Part shown: positions 32,817 to 40,652 of the stretch, one piece after another | Layout: every line of letters begins with the position of its first letter | How positions within the stretch are numbered: position 1 is the first letter of the stretch | DNA from: W0P28-013 sp051878315 | GTDB taxonomy: Bacteria; Bacteroidota; Bacteroidia; Bacteroidales; Paludibacteraceae | Direction of reading: 5' to 3' | DNA length: 41,011 nucleotides | Assembly: GCA_051878315.1 (NCBI GenBank) | Contig: JBJEJW010000058.1 | Location: 1 to 41,011 of the forward strand | Notes under the pieces: model-generated | Told to the model about the DNA's origin: nothing | Database searches by the model: none | Seen by the model: the letters and a program-made list of their open reading frames with translations, nothing else | Position numbers and translations under genes: made by a program

Positions 32817-34364
32817 ATGGCTTCACAAGAAGAGGTTTTCAAAAAATTGGTTGCCCATTGCAAGGAATACGGATTCGTATTCCCGTCAAGTGAAATTTAC
32901 GATGGGCTGGCTGCCGTTTACGACTATGGTCAAAACGGTGTCGAACTGAAAAACAACATCAAACGTTATTGGTGGGACAGCATGATTCTGCTCCACGAAA
33001 ATATTGTCGGCATTGATGCTGCAATTTTTATGCACCCGACTACATGGAAAGCTTCGGGACATGTTGATGCGTTCAACGATCCGCTTATCGACAACCGCGA
33101 CAGCAAAAAACGTTATCGTGCCGATGTACTGATAGAAGAACAGATAGCCAAATACGACGATAAAATAGAAAAAGAAGTGGCCAAAGCGCGTAAACGTTTT
33201 GGCGAGACTTTTGATGAAGCAAAATACCGTGCCACGAGTAACAATGTGGTCGAACATCAGAAAAAACGCGACGCACTGCACGAACGCTATGCCAAAGCCA
33301 TGAACGCCATGGATTTGGATGAGTTGAAACAAATCATTGTCGATGAGGAGATTGTCTGCCCGATTTCGGGTACAAAAAATTGGACGGACGTGCGTCAATT
33401 CAATTTGATGTTCTCAACCGACATGGGTTCCACGGCCGATGGTGCCATGAAGATCTATCTGCGCCCCGAAACCGCTCAGGGTATTTTTGTCAACTACTTG
33501 AATGTGCAAAAAACCGGCCGCATGAAAATACCGTTCGGTATCGCACAAATAGGCAAAGCCTTTCGTAACGAAATAGTGGCACGACAATTCATTTTCCGTA
33601 TGCGCGAATTCGAACAGATGGAGATGCAATTTTTTGTGAAACCCGGTACCGAAATGGAGTGGTTCGAACATTGGAAAGCATTCCGCTTGAAATGGCACAA
33701 GGCACTTGGCCTCGGCGACCATAAATATCGCTATCACGACCACGAAAAATTAGCGCATTACGCCAACGCCGCAACCGACATTGAGTTCGAAATGCCGTTC
33801 GGATTTAAGGAAGTGGAGGGCATTCACAGCCGTACCAATTTCGATTTGAGTCAGCATGCCAAATTCTCAGGCAAAAAAATAGAATATTTCGACCCCGAAA
33901 CAAACCAATCGTACACGCCATACGTCATCGAAACGTCTATCGGTGTGGACCGTATGTTCCTGTCGATAATGTCGGCTGCCTACTGCGAGGAGCAACTCGA
34001 AGGCGGCGATACGCGCGTAGTGTTGCGCTTGCCCGAAGTACTTGCTCCCGTGAAAGCCTGTGTGATGCCGCTCGTCAAAAAAGACGGCCTGCCCGAAAAA
34101 GCACGCGCCATTATGAACGAACTCAAATTCGACTTCAAATGCGCTTACGACGAGAAAGACTCCATCGGCAAACGTTATCGCCGGCAAGATGCCATCGGTA
34201 CGCCATTCTGTATCACGGTCGATCACGACACACTCACCGACAACTGCGTAACGGTGCGTTATCGCGACACAATGCAGCAGGAACGGGTCGCCATCGAGGC
34301 TTTGCACAAATTGATTGGCGATGCTGTCAATATGAAAAACTTATTCAAAAAAATAGTTCAATAA
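32817..34364 (+). CDS. glyS: Glycine--tRNA ligase, eukaryote-like alpha2 type
   Basis: Class II synthetase that charges tRNA-Gly. The ATG at 32817 (MASQEEVFKKLVAHCKEYGF) is chosen because the promoter at 32740 would start transcription after the upstream in-frame start at 32718. The 515-residue single-chain form is the homodimeric type found in Bacteroidetes, Gram-positives, archaea and eukaryotes, distinct from the alpha2beta2 enzyme of E. coli. Motifs include SSEIYDGLAAVYDYGQNGVELKNN near the N-terminus, LRPETAQGIFVNY, FRNEIVARQFIFRMREFEQME (motif 2) and the C-terminal anticodon-binding domain starting LAPVKACVMPLVKK. A hairpin terminator at 34372-34401 closes the unit. Confidence 0.96.
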   Translation: MASQEEVFKKLVAHCKEYGFVFPSSEIYDGLAAVYDYGQNGVELKNNIKRYWWDSMILLHENIVGIDAAIFMHPTTWKASGHVDAFNDPLIDNRDSKKRYRADVLIEEQIAKYDDKIEKEVAKARKRFGETFDEAKYRATSNNVVEHQKKRDALHERYAKAMNAMDLDELKQIIVDEEIVCPISGTKNWTDVRQFNLMFSTDMGSTADGAMKIYLRPETAQGIFVNYLNVQKTGRMKIPFGIAQIGKAFRNEIVARQFIFRMREFEQMEMQFFVKPGTEMEWFEHWKAFRLKWHKALGLGDHKYRYHDHEKLAHYANAATDIEFEMPFGFKEVEGIHSRTNFDLSQHAKFSGKKIEYFDPETNQSYTPYVIETSIGVDRMFLSIMSAAYCEEQLEGGDTRVVLRLPEVLAPVKACVMPLVKKDGLPEKARAIMNELKFDFKCAYDEKDSIGKRYRRQDAIGTPFCITVDHDTLTDNCVTVRYRDTMQQERVAIEALHKLIGDAVNMKNLFKKIVQ

Positions 34365-34371
34365 TTTGTTG

Positions 34372-34401
34372 AAGGCTGTCGATGTTGTTATCGATAGCCT
34401 T
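34372..34401 (+). terminator. Hairpin terminator behind glyS
   Basis: AAGGCTGTCGAT pairs with ATCGATAGCCTT (one G-T pair) around GTTGTT, followed by TTT. It stands 8 bases behind the glyS stop. Confidence 0.8.
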
Positions 34402-34442
34402 TTTAATAGATACCAATTTTCTAACAAAACACCCTAAATATT

Positions 34443-35105
34443 ATGATTACAGTCCATCATTTGTCGGAACACAATTCGGTGATGAACAACTTTATGAAAG
34501 AGTTGCGATCGGCCGAAATTCAACAAGATTCCATGCGGTTTCGTCGTAATATCGAACGTGTGGGCGAGATAATGGCCTACGAAGTCAGCAAAACATTGTC
34601 GTATGCGACCGAACAGGTTCGTACGCCACTTGGCATCGCTCCAACCAACGTTGTGAACGACCAAATAGTGGTCGCCTCTATTATGCGTGCCGCTTTGCCG
34701 TTGCACTATGGCATGCTCAACTATTTCGACAAAGCCGAGAATGCTTTCATATCGGCTTATCGCGAATATACCGATGCCGCTCATAATAATTTCAGGGTAC
34801 ATGTGGAATATTTGGCTTCGCCCAGCATCGAAGGTAAAACCGTGTTACTCTGCGACCCGATGTTGGCCACAGGCGGCTCGATGGAATTGGCCTACGAGGC
34901 TTTGAAAACGAAAGGTACACCGGCTCACATACACATTGTAAGTGTCATCGCAAGCCGACAAGCCGTCAATCATATTTTGGAGATATTCCCTGCCGATAAG
35001 ACTACGGTGTGGATTGCTGCCATCGACGCCGAATTGAACGAACACTCGTACATTGTACCCGGTTTGGGTGATGCCGGCGATTTGGCATTTGGCGAGAAAT
35101 TATAA
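34443..35105 (+). CDS. upp: Uracil phosphoribosyltransferase
   Basis: Makes UMP from uracil and PRPP in pyrimidine salvage. The 220-residue protein has the PRPP-binding loop VLLCDPMLATGGSMELA (about 135-150) and the uracil-binding C-terminus YIVPGLGDAGDLAFGEKL, both hallmarks of UPRT. The IMRAALPLHYGMLNYF segment corresponds to the family's RAGLPM region, but with the 'LPLHYG' form seen in Bacteroidetes. It is probably transcribed together with bcp and the SIMPL gene (gaps of 20 and 10 bases). No clear TAnnTTTG promoter was seen between the glyS terminator and the ATG. Confidence 0.92.
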   Translation: MITVHHLSEHNSVMNNFMKELRSAEIQQDSMRFRRNIERVGEIMAYEVSKTLSYATEQVRTPLGIAPTNVVNDQIVVASIMRAALPLHYGMLNYFDKAENAFISAYREYTDAAHNNFRVHVEYLASPSIEGKTVLLCDPMLATGGSMELAYEALKTKGTPAHIHIVSVIASRQAVNHILEIFPADKTTVWIAAIDAELNEHSYIVPGLGDAGDLAFGEKL

Positions 35106-35125
35106 ACAAAAAAATACGAAACGTT

Positions 35126-35587
35126 ATGGTACTAAAAGTTGGCGATAAATTCCCTGACGTGCTGGGAATGAGGCAAGATGGCAAAATGTTGAAAATGAGT
35201 GATTTCGCAGGCCGAAAAGTTGTTCTGTATTTTTATCCAAAAGATAACACATCGGGGTGTACGGCCGAAGCGTGCAGCCTGCGCGACAACTATGCCGCCT
35301 TGCGTGCGCAAGGTTACGAAGTGGTGGGCGTCAGTACCGATAGCGCCGCTTCGCACACGAAATTTATTCAAAAAAATGCGTTGCCGTTCGACTTGATTGC
35401 CGATACCGACAAACAGTTGTCGGAAACGGTTGGTACGTGGGGCGAGAAAACCATGTGTGGGCGAAAATATATGGGTATGTTGCGTACCACGTTCTTGATT
35501 GACGAAAACGGCATTGTCGAAAAAATATTTTTGCCCAAAGAGATTAAAACGGCTTCGCATGGAAATCAAATTTTAGATATTGTATAA
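35126..35587 (+). CDS. bcp: Thioredoxin-dependent thiol peroxidase (Bcp/PrxQ)
   Basis: A 153-residue peroxiredoxin that reduces hydrogen peroxide and organic peroxides. The peroxidatic Cys is C45 and the resolving Cys C50 in DNTSGCTAEACSLRDNY, the same numbers as in E. coli Bcp, so it is an atypical two-Cys PrxQ enzyme. The preceding VVLYFYPKD strand and the downstream GVSTDS and KYMGMLRTTFLID segments are typical. It is cytoplasmic, with no signal peptide. It lies between upp (20 bases) and the SIMPL gene (10 bases). Confidence 0.95.
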   Translation: MVLKVGDKFPDVLGMRQDGKMLKMSDFAGRKVVLYFYPKDNTSGCTAEACSLRDNYAALRAQGYEVVGVSTDSAASHTKFIQKNALPFDLIADTDKQLSETVGTWGEKTMCGRKYMGMLRTTFLIDENGIVEKIFLPKEIKTASHGNQILDIV

Positions 35588-35597
35588 TTGTTTGATT

Positions 35598-36311
35598 ATG
35601 AGAAAGTTGTTTTGTACCATATTAGTGGCGGTGTCAGTTTTGCTGCCTACGGTAGGTACAGCGAAAACACCGTGCAAAACCATTGTGTTACGCGCCGAAG
35701 GAGCGGTCGAAGTGGTACCGGATATGGCTGTAATAACCATTGGCTTGACTTGTTTGGACAAAAATATCGATGTTGTCAGAGCGTGTGCCGACGAACAATC
35801 GCACGAACTCTATCGGCAATTGCAGGCTTTGGGCATCGATACCAACGATATTCAGACCACATCGGTCGGTTTGCGTAAATCGTATCGGTGGGACAATGGG
35901 AAACAACTATTCGAAGGCTATGAAAATACGTTATCGTATGCCGTTACGGTGCGTCATATTGGGCGCTTGGGCGAGTTGTATGCTGCGCTGTTGACAAACG
36001 AAAATGTGTCGCTGAACGGATTGCACTACACCCATTCGCAGATGGCAGCATTGCGCAACGACGCCTATATGCAGGCGCTTGAGAATGCCAATGTATTAGC
36101 CGATAAACTGCTTCAAACGTTGCCCGAAACCACAAAAAATGTTGTGCGTATAAGCAATGTCAAAATTGGCAATGACGCAATGATGGCGGAAGACGTCGTG
36201 GCTGCCGATGCCGCCTACAACGCGCTTGGTACACATACGAAAACGGTGTCGGTTGCTAATGGCTTGATAACTGTTAGTGCCACGTTGTTTGTGGAGTTTT
36301 GCATCAAATAA
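35598..36311 (+). CDS. SIMPL domain-containing exported protein (DUF541)
   Basis: The start is the ATG at 35598, giving a signal peptide MRKLFCTILVAVSVLLPTVG and a mature protein of about 215 residues. Features of the SIMPL family (PF04402) are the opening strand VLRAEGAVEVVPDMAVITIGL, the paired helix with CADEQSHELYRQLQALGI, the DIQTTSVGLRKSYRW segment and AYMQALENANVLADKL. Members are periplasmic or membrane-attached proteins with a conserved fold similar to a channel-forming protein, but without an agreed function. It is the last gene of the upp-bcp unit, followed by the terminator at 36334-36376. Confidence 0.88.
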   Translation: MRKLFCTILVAVSVLLPTVGTAKTPCKTIVLRAEGAVEVVPDMAVITIGLTCLDKNIDVVRACADEQSHELYRQLQALGIDTNDIQTTSVGLRKSYRWDNGKQLFEGYENTLSYAVTVRHIGRLGELYAALLTNENVSLNGLHYTHSQMAALRNDAYMQALENANVLADKLLQTLPETTKNVVRISNVKIGNDAMMAEDVVAADAAYNALGTHTKTVSVANGLITVSATLFVEFCIK

Positions 36312-36333
36312 GTACGTTACCCCCAAAAATACG

Positions 36334-36376
36334 AGCAGTCCGTTGCACCGGTATGTGCGAGCGGACTGCTTTTTTT
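36334..36376 (+). terminator. Hairpin terminator behind the SIMPL gene
   Basis: AGCAGTCCG and CGGACTGCT form a perfect 9-base stem (36334-36342 with 36362-36370), and an inner TGCAC/GTGCG pairing is possible. A run of seven or more T follows on the plus strand. Confidence 0.85.
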
Positions 36377-36393
36377 GTGCTGACGGCTAACCG

Positions 36394-37881
36394 TTAAAAT
36401 GATACGGTTGTTTGTTGTTGTGCAATGGTGCCCGATTGGCGCAGCGTGCCACCGGAATAGGTGCCACCATAATAATAACAGCCAACGTTGTATCCGCCGG
36501 TGTAGGTCCCGCCGGTATAGACGGCATAAGTGCTGCCCGTTGTTAACGTTTCGTTGCCAAACAGAAATGATTGATAGGCATTTGGCGCTTTGTAAGCCAT
36601 GGCGGTGTTGTCATCGATGGCGATGTAGAGCCATGTGTCGGCGGCAATAGATGCGCTGATTGCCAGTGTATAAACATTACCGGTAAAAGTCGAGCCATTT
36701 TGGCCGCCGGGACGATTACCGCCGCCGCGTCCGCCGCCGGCACCACCTTGCGCAGTCAGTAATGTGCCTCCCGTAAAGGTGCGTGTGCCATTGACGTCAA
36801 TGGCTTCTTCGGCACCGGCTTGTTTCGGACCGTTGGCAATCAACACTCCACCGGCCAATTCAAAATTACCATTGCTGTCAACAGCATCGCCATTGGTAAC
36901 ATTGGCGACTACAATGCCGCCATCAATTCTAATCAAACTGCCGTCATTTTGTTCGGTACCACCCGATACGGTCCCTTTGGTGGCATTTACGGCATCGTTG
37001 GCAGCTGTGAGTAACACATTGCCTCCGTGCACTATCACATATACGGCTTCGATGGCTTCGCACGATTGGGTTACCGTAAGATTGCCTCCGTTGATGACGA
37101 CTGCACTATCGCTTTTGATACCTTGGCAACCGCTGCTTGCGCCACATTGAATTTGAATGTTGCCGCCATTTTGTTCGAAAAATTGCGCACCGCTTTCTAT
37201 GCCGTCGCTGCTACTGACAATAGTGATGTCGCCGCCGTTTATTTGTACATAATCGTTGGCATGTATGCCATCGACACCGGCACCTGTTATAGCGATAGTG
37301 CCACCGTCGATGACGATGTAATCGTCGCTGCAAATGGCATGATGCGCTACACTCGATACGGTGAGTGAACCGTTGCCCGAAAATATCAACTGACCTTCGC
37401 TAAATAAGGTTGCTTTGGCGTCTTCGTCGGCGGTGTCAAGGTAAGTGGCGGCATCGCACAACGTGTTGCTGCCAACGAGTTGCAGGTAGGTGCATTTGCC
37501 GGTTTGGATATTGATTGCAGGGCTGTTGGTGCTTGTGAGATGTACGTCGGATAACTCTAATACAAATTTCGAGTCGCTGTATATTTTCAAACTGCCGGAG
37601 GTGCTTGTGCCCGACACAATATATTTGATGTTTTTCGCTGTGGAGTTGATGGTTACCGCAGTCCCATCGGCTGTGATAGCGACGTTTGGATGGTCGTTTT
37701 CGATGCGTACGGCGGTGTTGTCGTACACGATGCGGATTGTATCGGCAATGTCTAACGCCGTTACAGGCAGGTCGTTGCCGGCTGGCAAATCGCCGTTGGT
37801 GTTGACCGGTTGGTCGTCGTTGCTGCATGCCGACAAGCAGGCTGCCAATAGTACGCAAATCGATAAGAATTTAGTTTTCAT
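36394..37881 (-). CDS. Carbohydrate-binding lipoprotein of the Cthe_2159 type (DUF4353)
   Basis: The start is the ATG at 37881, giving a lipoprotein signal MKTKFLSICVLLAACLSAC with lipobox LSAC (Cys 19) in a 495-residue protein. The chain is a run of short parallel beta-helix rungs such as YIVIDGGTIAITGAGVDGI, YVQINGGDITIVSSSDGIES and VVINGGNLTVTQSCEAIEA, each with a buried hydrophobic strand, GG turn and Asp-Gly-Ile or similar. That is the signature of the Cthe_2159 family (PF14262), whose founder binds cellulose and acidic sugars with calcium. A Gly/Arg-rich linker (GGAGGGRGGGNRPGG) about residue 380-395 precedes a C-terminal domain rich in GGTYTGGY-type repeats. Predicted to lie at the cell surface. 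Own promoter at 37916-37923. Confidence 0.85.
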   Translation of the reverse strand: MKTKFLSICVLLAACLSACSNDDQPVNTNGDLPAGNDLPVTALDIADTIRIVYDNTAVRIENDHPNVAITADGTAVTINSTAKNIKYIVSGTSTSGSLKIYSDSKFVLELSDVHLTSTNSPAINIQTGKCTYLQLVGSNTLCDAATYLDTADEDAKATLFSEGQLIFSGNGSLTVSSVAHHAICSDDYIVIDGGTIAITGAGVDGIHANDYVQINGGDITIVSSSDGIESGAQFFEQNGGNIQIQCGASSGCQGIKSDSAVVINGGNLTVTQSCEAIEAVYVIVHGGNVLLTAANDAVNATKGTVSGGTEQNDGSLIRIDGGIVVANVTNGDAVDSNGNFELAGGVLIANGPKQAGAEEAIDVNGTRTFTGGTLLTAQGGAGGGRGGGNRPGGQNGSTFTGNVYTLAISASIAADTWLYIAIDDNTAMAYKAPNAYQSFLFGNETLTTGSTYAVYTGGTYTGGYNVGCYYYGGTYSGGTLRQSGTIAQQQTTVSF

Positions 37882-37915
37882 ATAGTTAAATGTATTGGTG
37901 TACGGATTTTGATGA

Positions 37916-37923
37916 CAAAAATA
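37916..37923 (-). promoter_or_regulatory. Bacteroidetes-type -7 element for the carbohydrate-binding lipoprotein
   Basis: The minus strand reads TATTTTTG 35 bases before the ATG at 37881. Confidence 0.5.
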
Positions 37924-38008
37924 ATGATATTTTTGCAATTGTGGTGTTTGCAAAACAGCATTTTGGTCGGTAAAAAGTGTGTGTTGGTCGAGAAATGAGC
38001 GGCGATGG

Positions 38009-38032
38009 CCTTGCGCCGATCATGGCACAAGG
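38009..38032. other. Stem-loop behind the antiporter gene
   Basis: CCTTGCGCC and GGCACAAGG pair with one mismatch around GATCAT, 18 bases past the antiporter stop. There is no T-run after it on the minus strand, so it may be a weak terminator or an mRNA-stabilising hairpin. Confidence 0.4.
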
Positions 38033-38049
38033 ACTGATTGGTCGGCGCA

Positions 38050-39723
38050 TCAGGCAAACATCAGCACCAACATTTGTGCGAACAATATACGCAGAAATGT
38101 AGCTAACGGATAGACCGTAGAGTAGGCTACGGCCGGTTCATCGGTGTCGGTGAGCGACGTGGCGTAGGCCAACGGTGGCGCGTTGGTGTACGAGCCGGCT
38201 ATCAGACCGCAGATGGTGAAAAAGTTGATTTTCAGCGCGCGTGCCAACAAACCTATCAGCAGTGGTGGCACGATGGTTATCAGCAAACCACATCCCATCC
38301 ACAAAAGTCCGTCGGGCGAGATGACGGTTTCGACAAAGCGGCCGCCGGATGCCAGCCCGACGCTGGCCAAAAACAGACAAATGCCAATTTCGCGCAGCAT
38401 CAGATTGGCCGATTGCGTGGTATAGGTTATCAGTTTCAGTTTGTAGCCGAAACGTCCCAACAGAATGGCCACAATAAGCGGCCCGCCGGCCAAACCGAGG
38501 CGCACAGGCATCGGCATATTCGGAAAATAGATGGGAATGCTGCCCAACAAAATGCCCAACATGATGCCCAAAAATATGGTAATGATGTGTGGTTCGTTCA
38601 GACGTTTCAGGGTGTTGCCGAGCATGGTTTCTGCCTTTTTGATGTTGGCGAGCGGACCGACTACCATCACGCGGTCGCCAAGTTGCAGCACGAGGTCGGG
38701 ATGCGCCAACAAATCGATGCCGGCGCGATTGATTCGGGTGATGTTCACGTTGTAGGCGCTGCGCAGATGCAACTGCCCGATGGTTTTGCCGTTCACCTGA
38801 TTGCGTGTTACCACAATGCGGCGCGACACCATCGTCGATTCGTCGTCTTTCCACTCAAAATCAGCCGGTTCGCCCAACAGTTGTTGCAATTGCGCGGCAT
38901 ATACATTGTGTGTTACCACCAACAGCAAGTTGCCGGTGTGCAATACCGTGTCGGCGTGCGGTATGGTAACGGTGTTGCCGTCGAATAGGCGGGTGGCCAC
39001 AAACTGATGGCCGTACATCTGTTTGACATCTAATAGTGTGTGTCCGTCGATGGCCTGATTGCTGATGCGGAAGGTGAGAATGTCGGGTTTTTCTTGTCCT
39101 TGCCGGCGCGACAGCAATTCCGCCTCTTCGGCTCTGGTGTCGATGCGGCACAAAAAACGCAACAACATCATGGCGACGATGATGCCTAACACGCCTAACG
39201 GATAGGCAACGGCATAGCCTAAACTGATGGGCGGAATGTCGCCCTGCAACGCTCCGGTGGCCGATAGTTGCTGCAAGGCTTCTTGGGCAGCACCAAGGCC
39301 GGGCGTCGAAGTAACGGCACCCGACATCACGCCGACCATCATGGGCATATCAATGCGGGCGGACAGCATCTGCTGTAGCCCCACGGCCACACCGACACCC
39401 AATAAAATGGTACAAAATGCCAAACCATTGAGCCGCAAACCGCCGGTTTTGAACGAGGCAAAAAAGCCGGGACCGACCTGTAAACCAATGGAAAAGATAA
39501 AAATAATCAGGCCAAAATTGCGCAAAAAATCCAACAGCGTGGCATCGACCTGAAAGTGCAGATGACCGGCCAAAATGCCGATGAACAAGACAAATGTTAC
39601 GCCCAGCGAAATACCTTTGATGCGTATTTTGCCCAACAACATGCCCAGCACTATGATGGCGGAATAGATGATAAGTGTCTGTGCAACAGTGTTTTCTGTT
39701 ATGGTCGATAACCAAGAAGTCAT
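38050..39723 (-). CDS. YidE / AspT-type putative antiporter with two TrkA-C domains
   Basis: The ATG at 39723 (MTSWLSTITENTVAQTLIIYS) lies 30 bases after the -7 element; the frame open to 39975 runs through the promoter and was rejected. The 557-residue protein has the aspartate:alanine-exchanger (AAE) layout: about five N-terminal helices including LGLIIFIFSIGLQVGPGFFASFK, two central cytoplasmic RCK-C (TrkA-C) domains (about 200-370, for example VMVVGPLANI), and about five or six C-terminal helices. GVMSGAVTSTPGLGAAQEAL and the C-terminal AGSYTNAPPLAYA are the paired G-x-T-x-P substrate-region motifs of the family. Transported substrate unknown; AspT itself exchanges aspartate for alanine. 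Transcribed alone, divergent from the TauE/SafE gene. Confidence 0.9.
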   Translation of the reverse strand: MTSWLSTITENTVAQTLIIYSAIIVLGMLLGKIRIKGISLGVTFVLFIGILAGHLHFQVDATLLDFLRNFGLIIFIFSIGLQVGPGFFASFKTGGLRLNGLAFCTILLGVGVAVGLQQMLSARIDMPMMVGVMSGAVTSTPGLGAAQEALQQLSATGALQGDIPPISLGYAVAYPLGVLGIIVAMMLLRFLCRIDTRAEEAELLSRRQGQEKPDILTFRISNQAIDGHTLLDVKQMYGHQFVATRLFDGNTVTIPHADTVLHTGNLLLVVTHNVYAAQLQQLLGEPADFEWKDDESTMVSRRIVVTRNQVNGKTIGQLHLRSAYNVNITRINRAGIDLLAHPDLVLQLGDRVMVVGPLANIKKAETMLGNTLKRLNEPHIITIFLGIMLGILLGSIPIYFPNMPMPVRLGLAGGPLIVAILLGRFGYKLKLITYTTQSANLMLREIGICLFLASVGLASGGRFVETVISPDGLLWMGCGLLITIVPPLLIGLLARALKINFFTICGLIAGSYTNAPPLAYATSLTDTDEPAVAYSTVYPLATFLRILFAQMLVLMFA

Positions 39724-39752
39724 TGCTGAAACGTATGGCTTAAATGAGCGTG

Positions 39753-39783
39753 CAAAGGTACAAAAAATGTGGCGAATAACAAG
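39753..39783 (-). promoter_or_regulatory. Bacteroidetes-type promoter for the antiporter gene
   Basis: The minus strand reads TACCTTTG at 39753-39760, with CTTG at 39780-39783 at a 19-base spacer as a weaker -33 element. Confidence 0.6.
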
Positions 39784-39841
39784 ATGTCTGCCCGAATTTA
39801 TTAAAAATGTTAAAATAGGGCATACACACGCTGTTTTTTTA

Positions 39842-39849
39842 TATTTTTG
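39842..39849 (+). promoter_or_regulatory. Bacteroidetes-type -7 element for the TauE/SafE gene
   Basis: TATTTTTG, 32 bases before the ATG at 39881, in the 157-base region shared with the divergent antiporter gene. Confidence 0.6.
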
Positions 39850-39880
39850 CACGCAGTAATCGTACGAAATCTTGTCGGAT

Positions 39881-40600
39881 ATGGAACTTATTGTGTTGTC
39901 GATAGTGGGCGTCGTGGCCGGTTTGCTGTCGGGGTCGGTCGGGTTTGGCGGTGGCATGATTTTGTTGCCCGTCATTACCTATTTTTATGGCGTCGAAGTG
40001 GCAGTGCCGGTATCTACTATTGCGCAGTTAATCAGCAACTTGTCGCGCGTGGGCATGGGCTGGAAGTCTATCGAATGGAAATCGGTGGGGTGGTTCTTGT
40101 TGGTGGCATTGCCATGCACAGCGTTGGGCGCATTCGGATTTGCTGTGGTCGATAAAGTGTTGATGACCAGGTTGTTGTGTGCCGGTTTAGTGCTGTTTGC
40201 CTGCCTTAAAATCGGCGGTAAAATCGTTTTGCCCAAGTCGCGTCTGACGATGCTTGCGGGCGGTGCGCTGACGGGCGGATTGAATGGCCTGCTCGGTATT
40301 TCGGGGCCGTTGAGCAGTGCGGTGTTCCTCTCGCTCGACCTGCTGCCTGTAGCCTACATCGCCAGCGAGGCCACTGCCGCTGCCGCTATGCATGTGGTGA
40401 AAATTGTGGTTTACGGCAAACTGCAACTGATGAATCTGACTATTTTTAGCGAAGGGCTATGTATCGGTGTAGCTATGATGGCCGGCAATTTTATGGCCAT
40501 GCGGTTTATCCGACACATCAACAAAAAGCGTTACCAAAAAGTGGTGGCTGTGCTGATGATTGCCGTTTCGATATTCTTGTTTTTTTCGGTACACAAGTGA
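39881..40600 (+). CDS. TauE/SafE family membrane transporter
   Basis: A 239-residue membrane protein of family PF01925. The N-terminal half begins MELIVLSIVGVVAGLLSGSVGFGGGMILLPVI, containing the family's G-x-GGG signature, and the second half repeats it as GGALTGGLNGLLGISGPLSSAVFL, an internal duplication expected for this family. About seven or eight membrane helices are visible. Members are thought to export sulfite, sulfoacetate or related anions, but the substrate is rarely known. The ATG at 39881 is preferred over a TTG at 39872. The gene stands alone and converges with the AbiEii gene at the right edge. Confidence 0.88.
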   Translation: MELIVLSIVGVVAGLLSGSVGFGGGMILLPVITYFYGVEVAVPVSTIAQLISNLSRVGMGWKSIEWKSVGWFLLVALPCTALGAFGFAVVDKVLMTRLLCAGLVLFACLKIGGKIVLPKSRLTMLAGGALTGGLNGLLGISGPLSSAVFLSLDLLPVAYIASEATAAAAMHVVKIVVYGKLQLMNLTIFSEGLCIGVAMMAGNFMAMRFIRHINKKRYQKVVAVLMIAVSIFLFFSVHK

Positions 40601-40652
40601 TTGATTATGAGCATTGAAGTTGTATGAAATACGTCCTAACGTATCGAATTTA

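Noticed and set aside
34402..34442. Promoter or riboswitch before upp
   Set aside because: Only 41 bases lie between the glyS terminator and the upp ATG, with no TAnnTTTG match and no room for a riboswitch.
38138..38854. 238-codon minus-strand open frame
   Set aside because: Overlaps the antiporter gene in another frame and is Arg/His-rich, as shadow frames in this genome are.
39724..39975. 84-codon N-terminal extension of the antiporter
   Set aside because: It would run through the -7 element at 39753-39760 and the divergent promoter; the family start matches the ATG at 39723.
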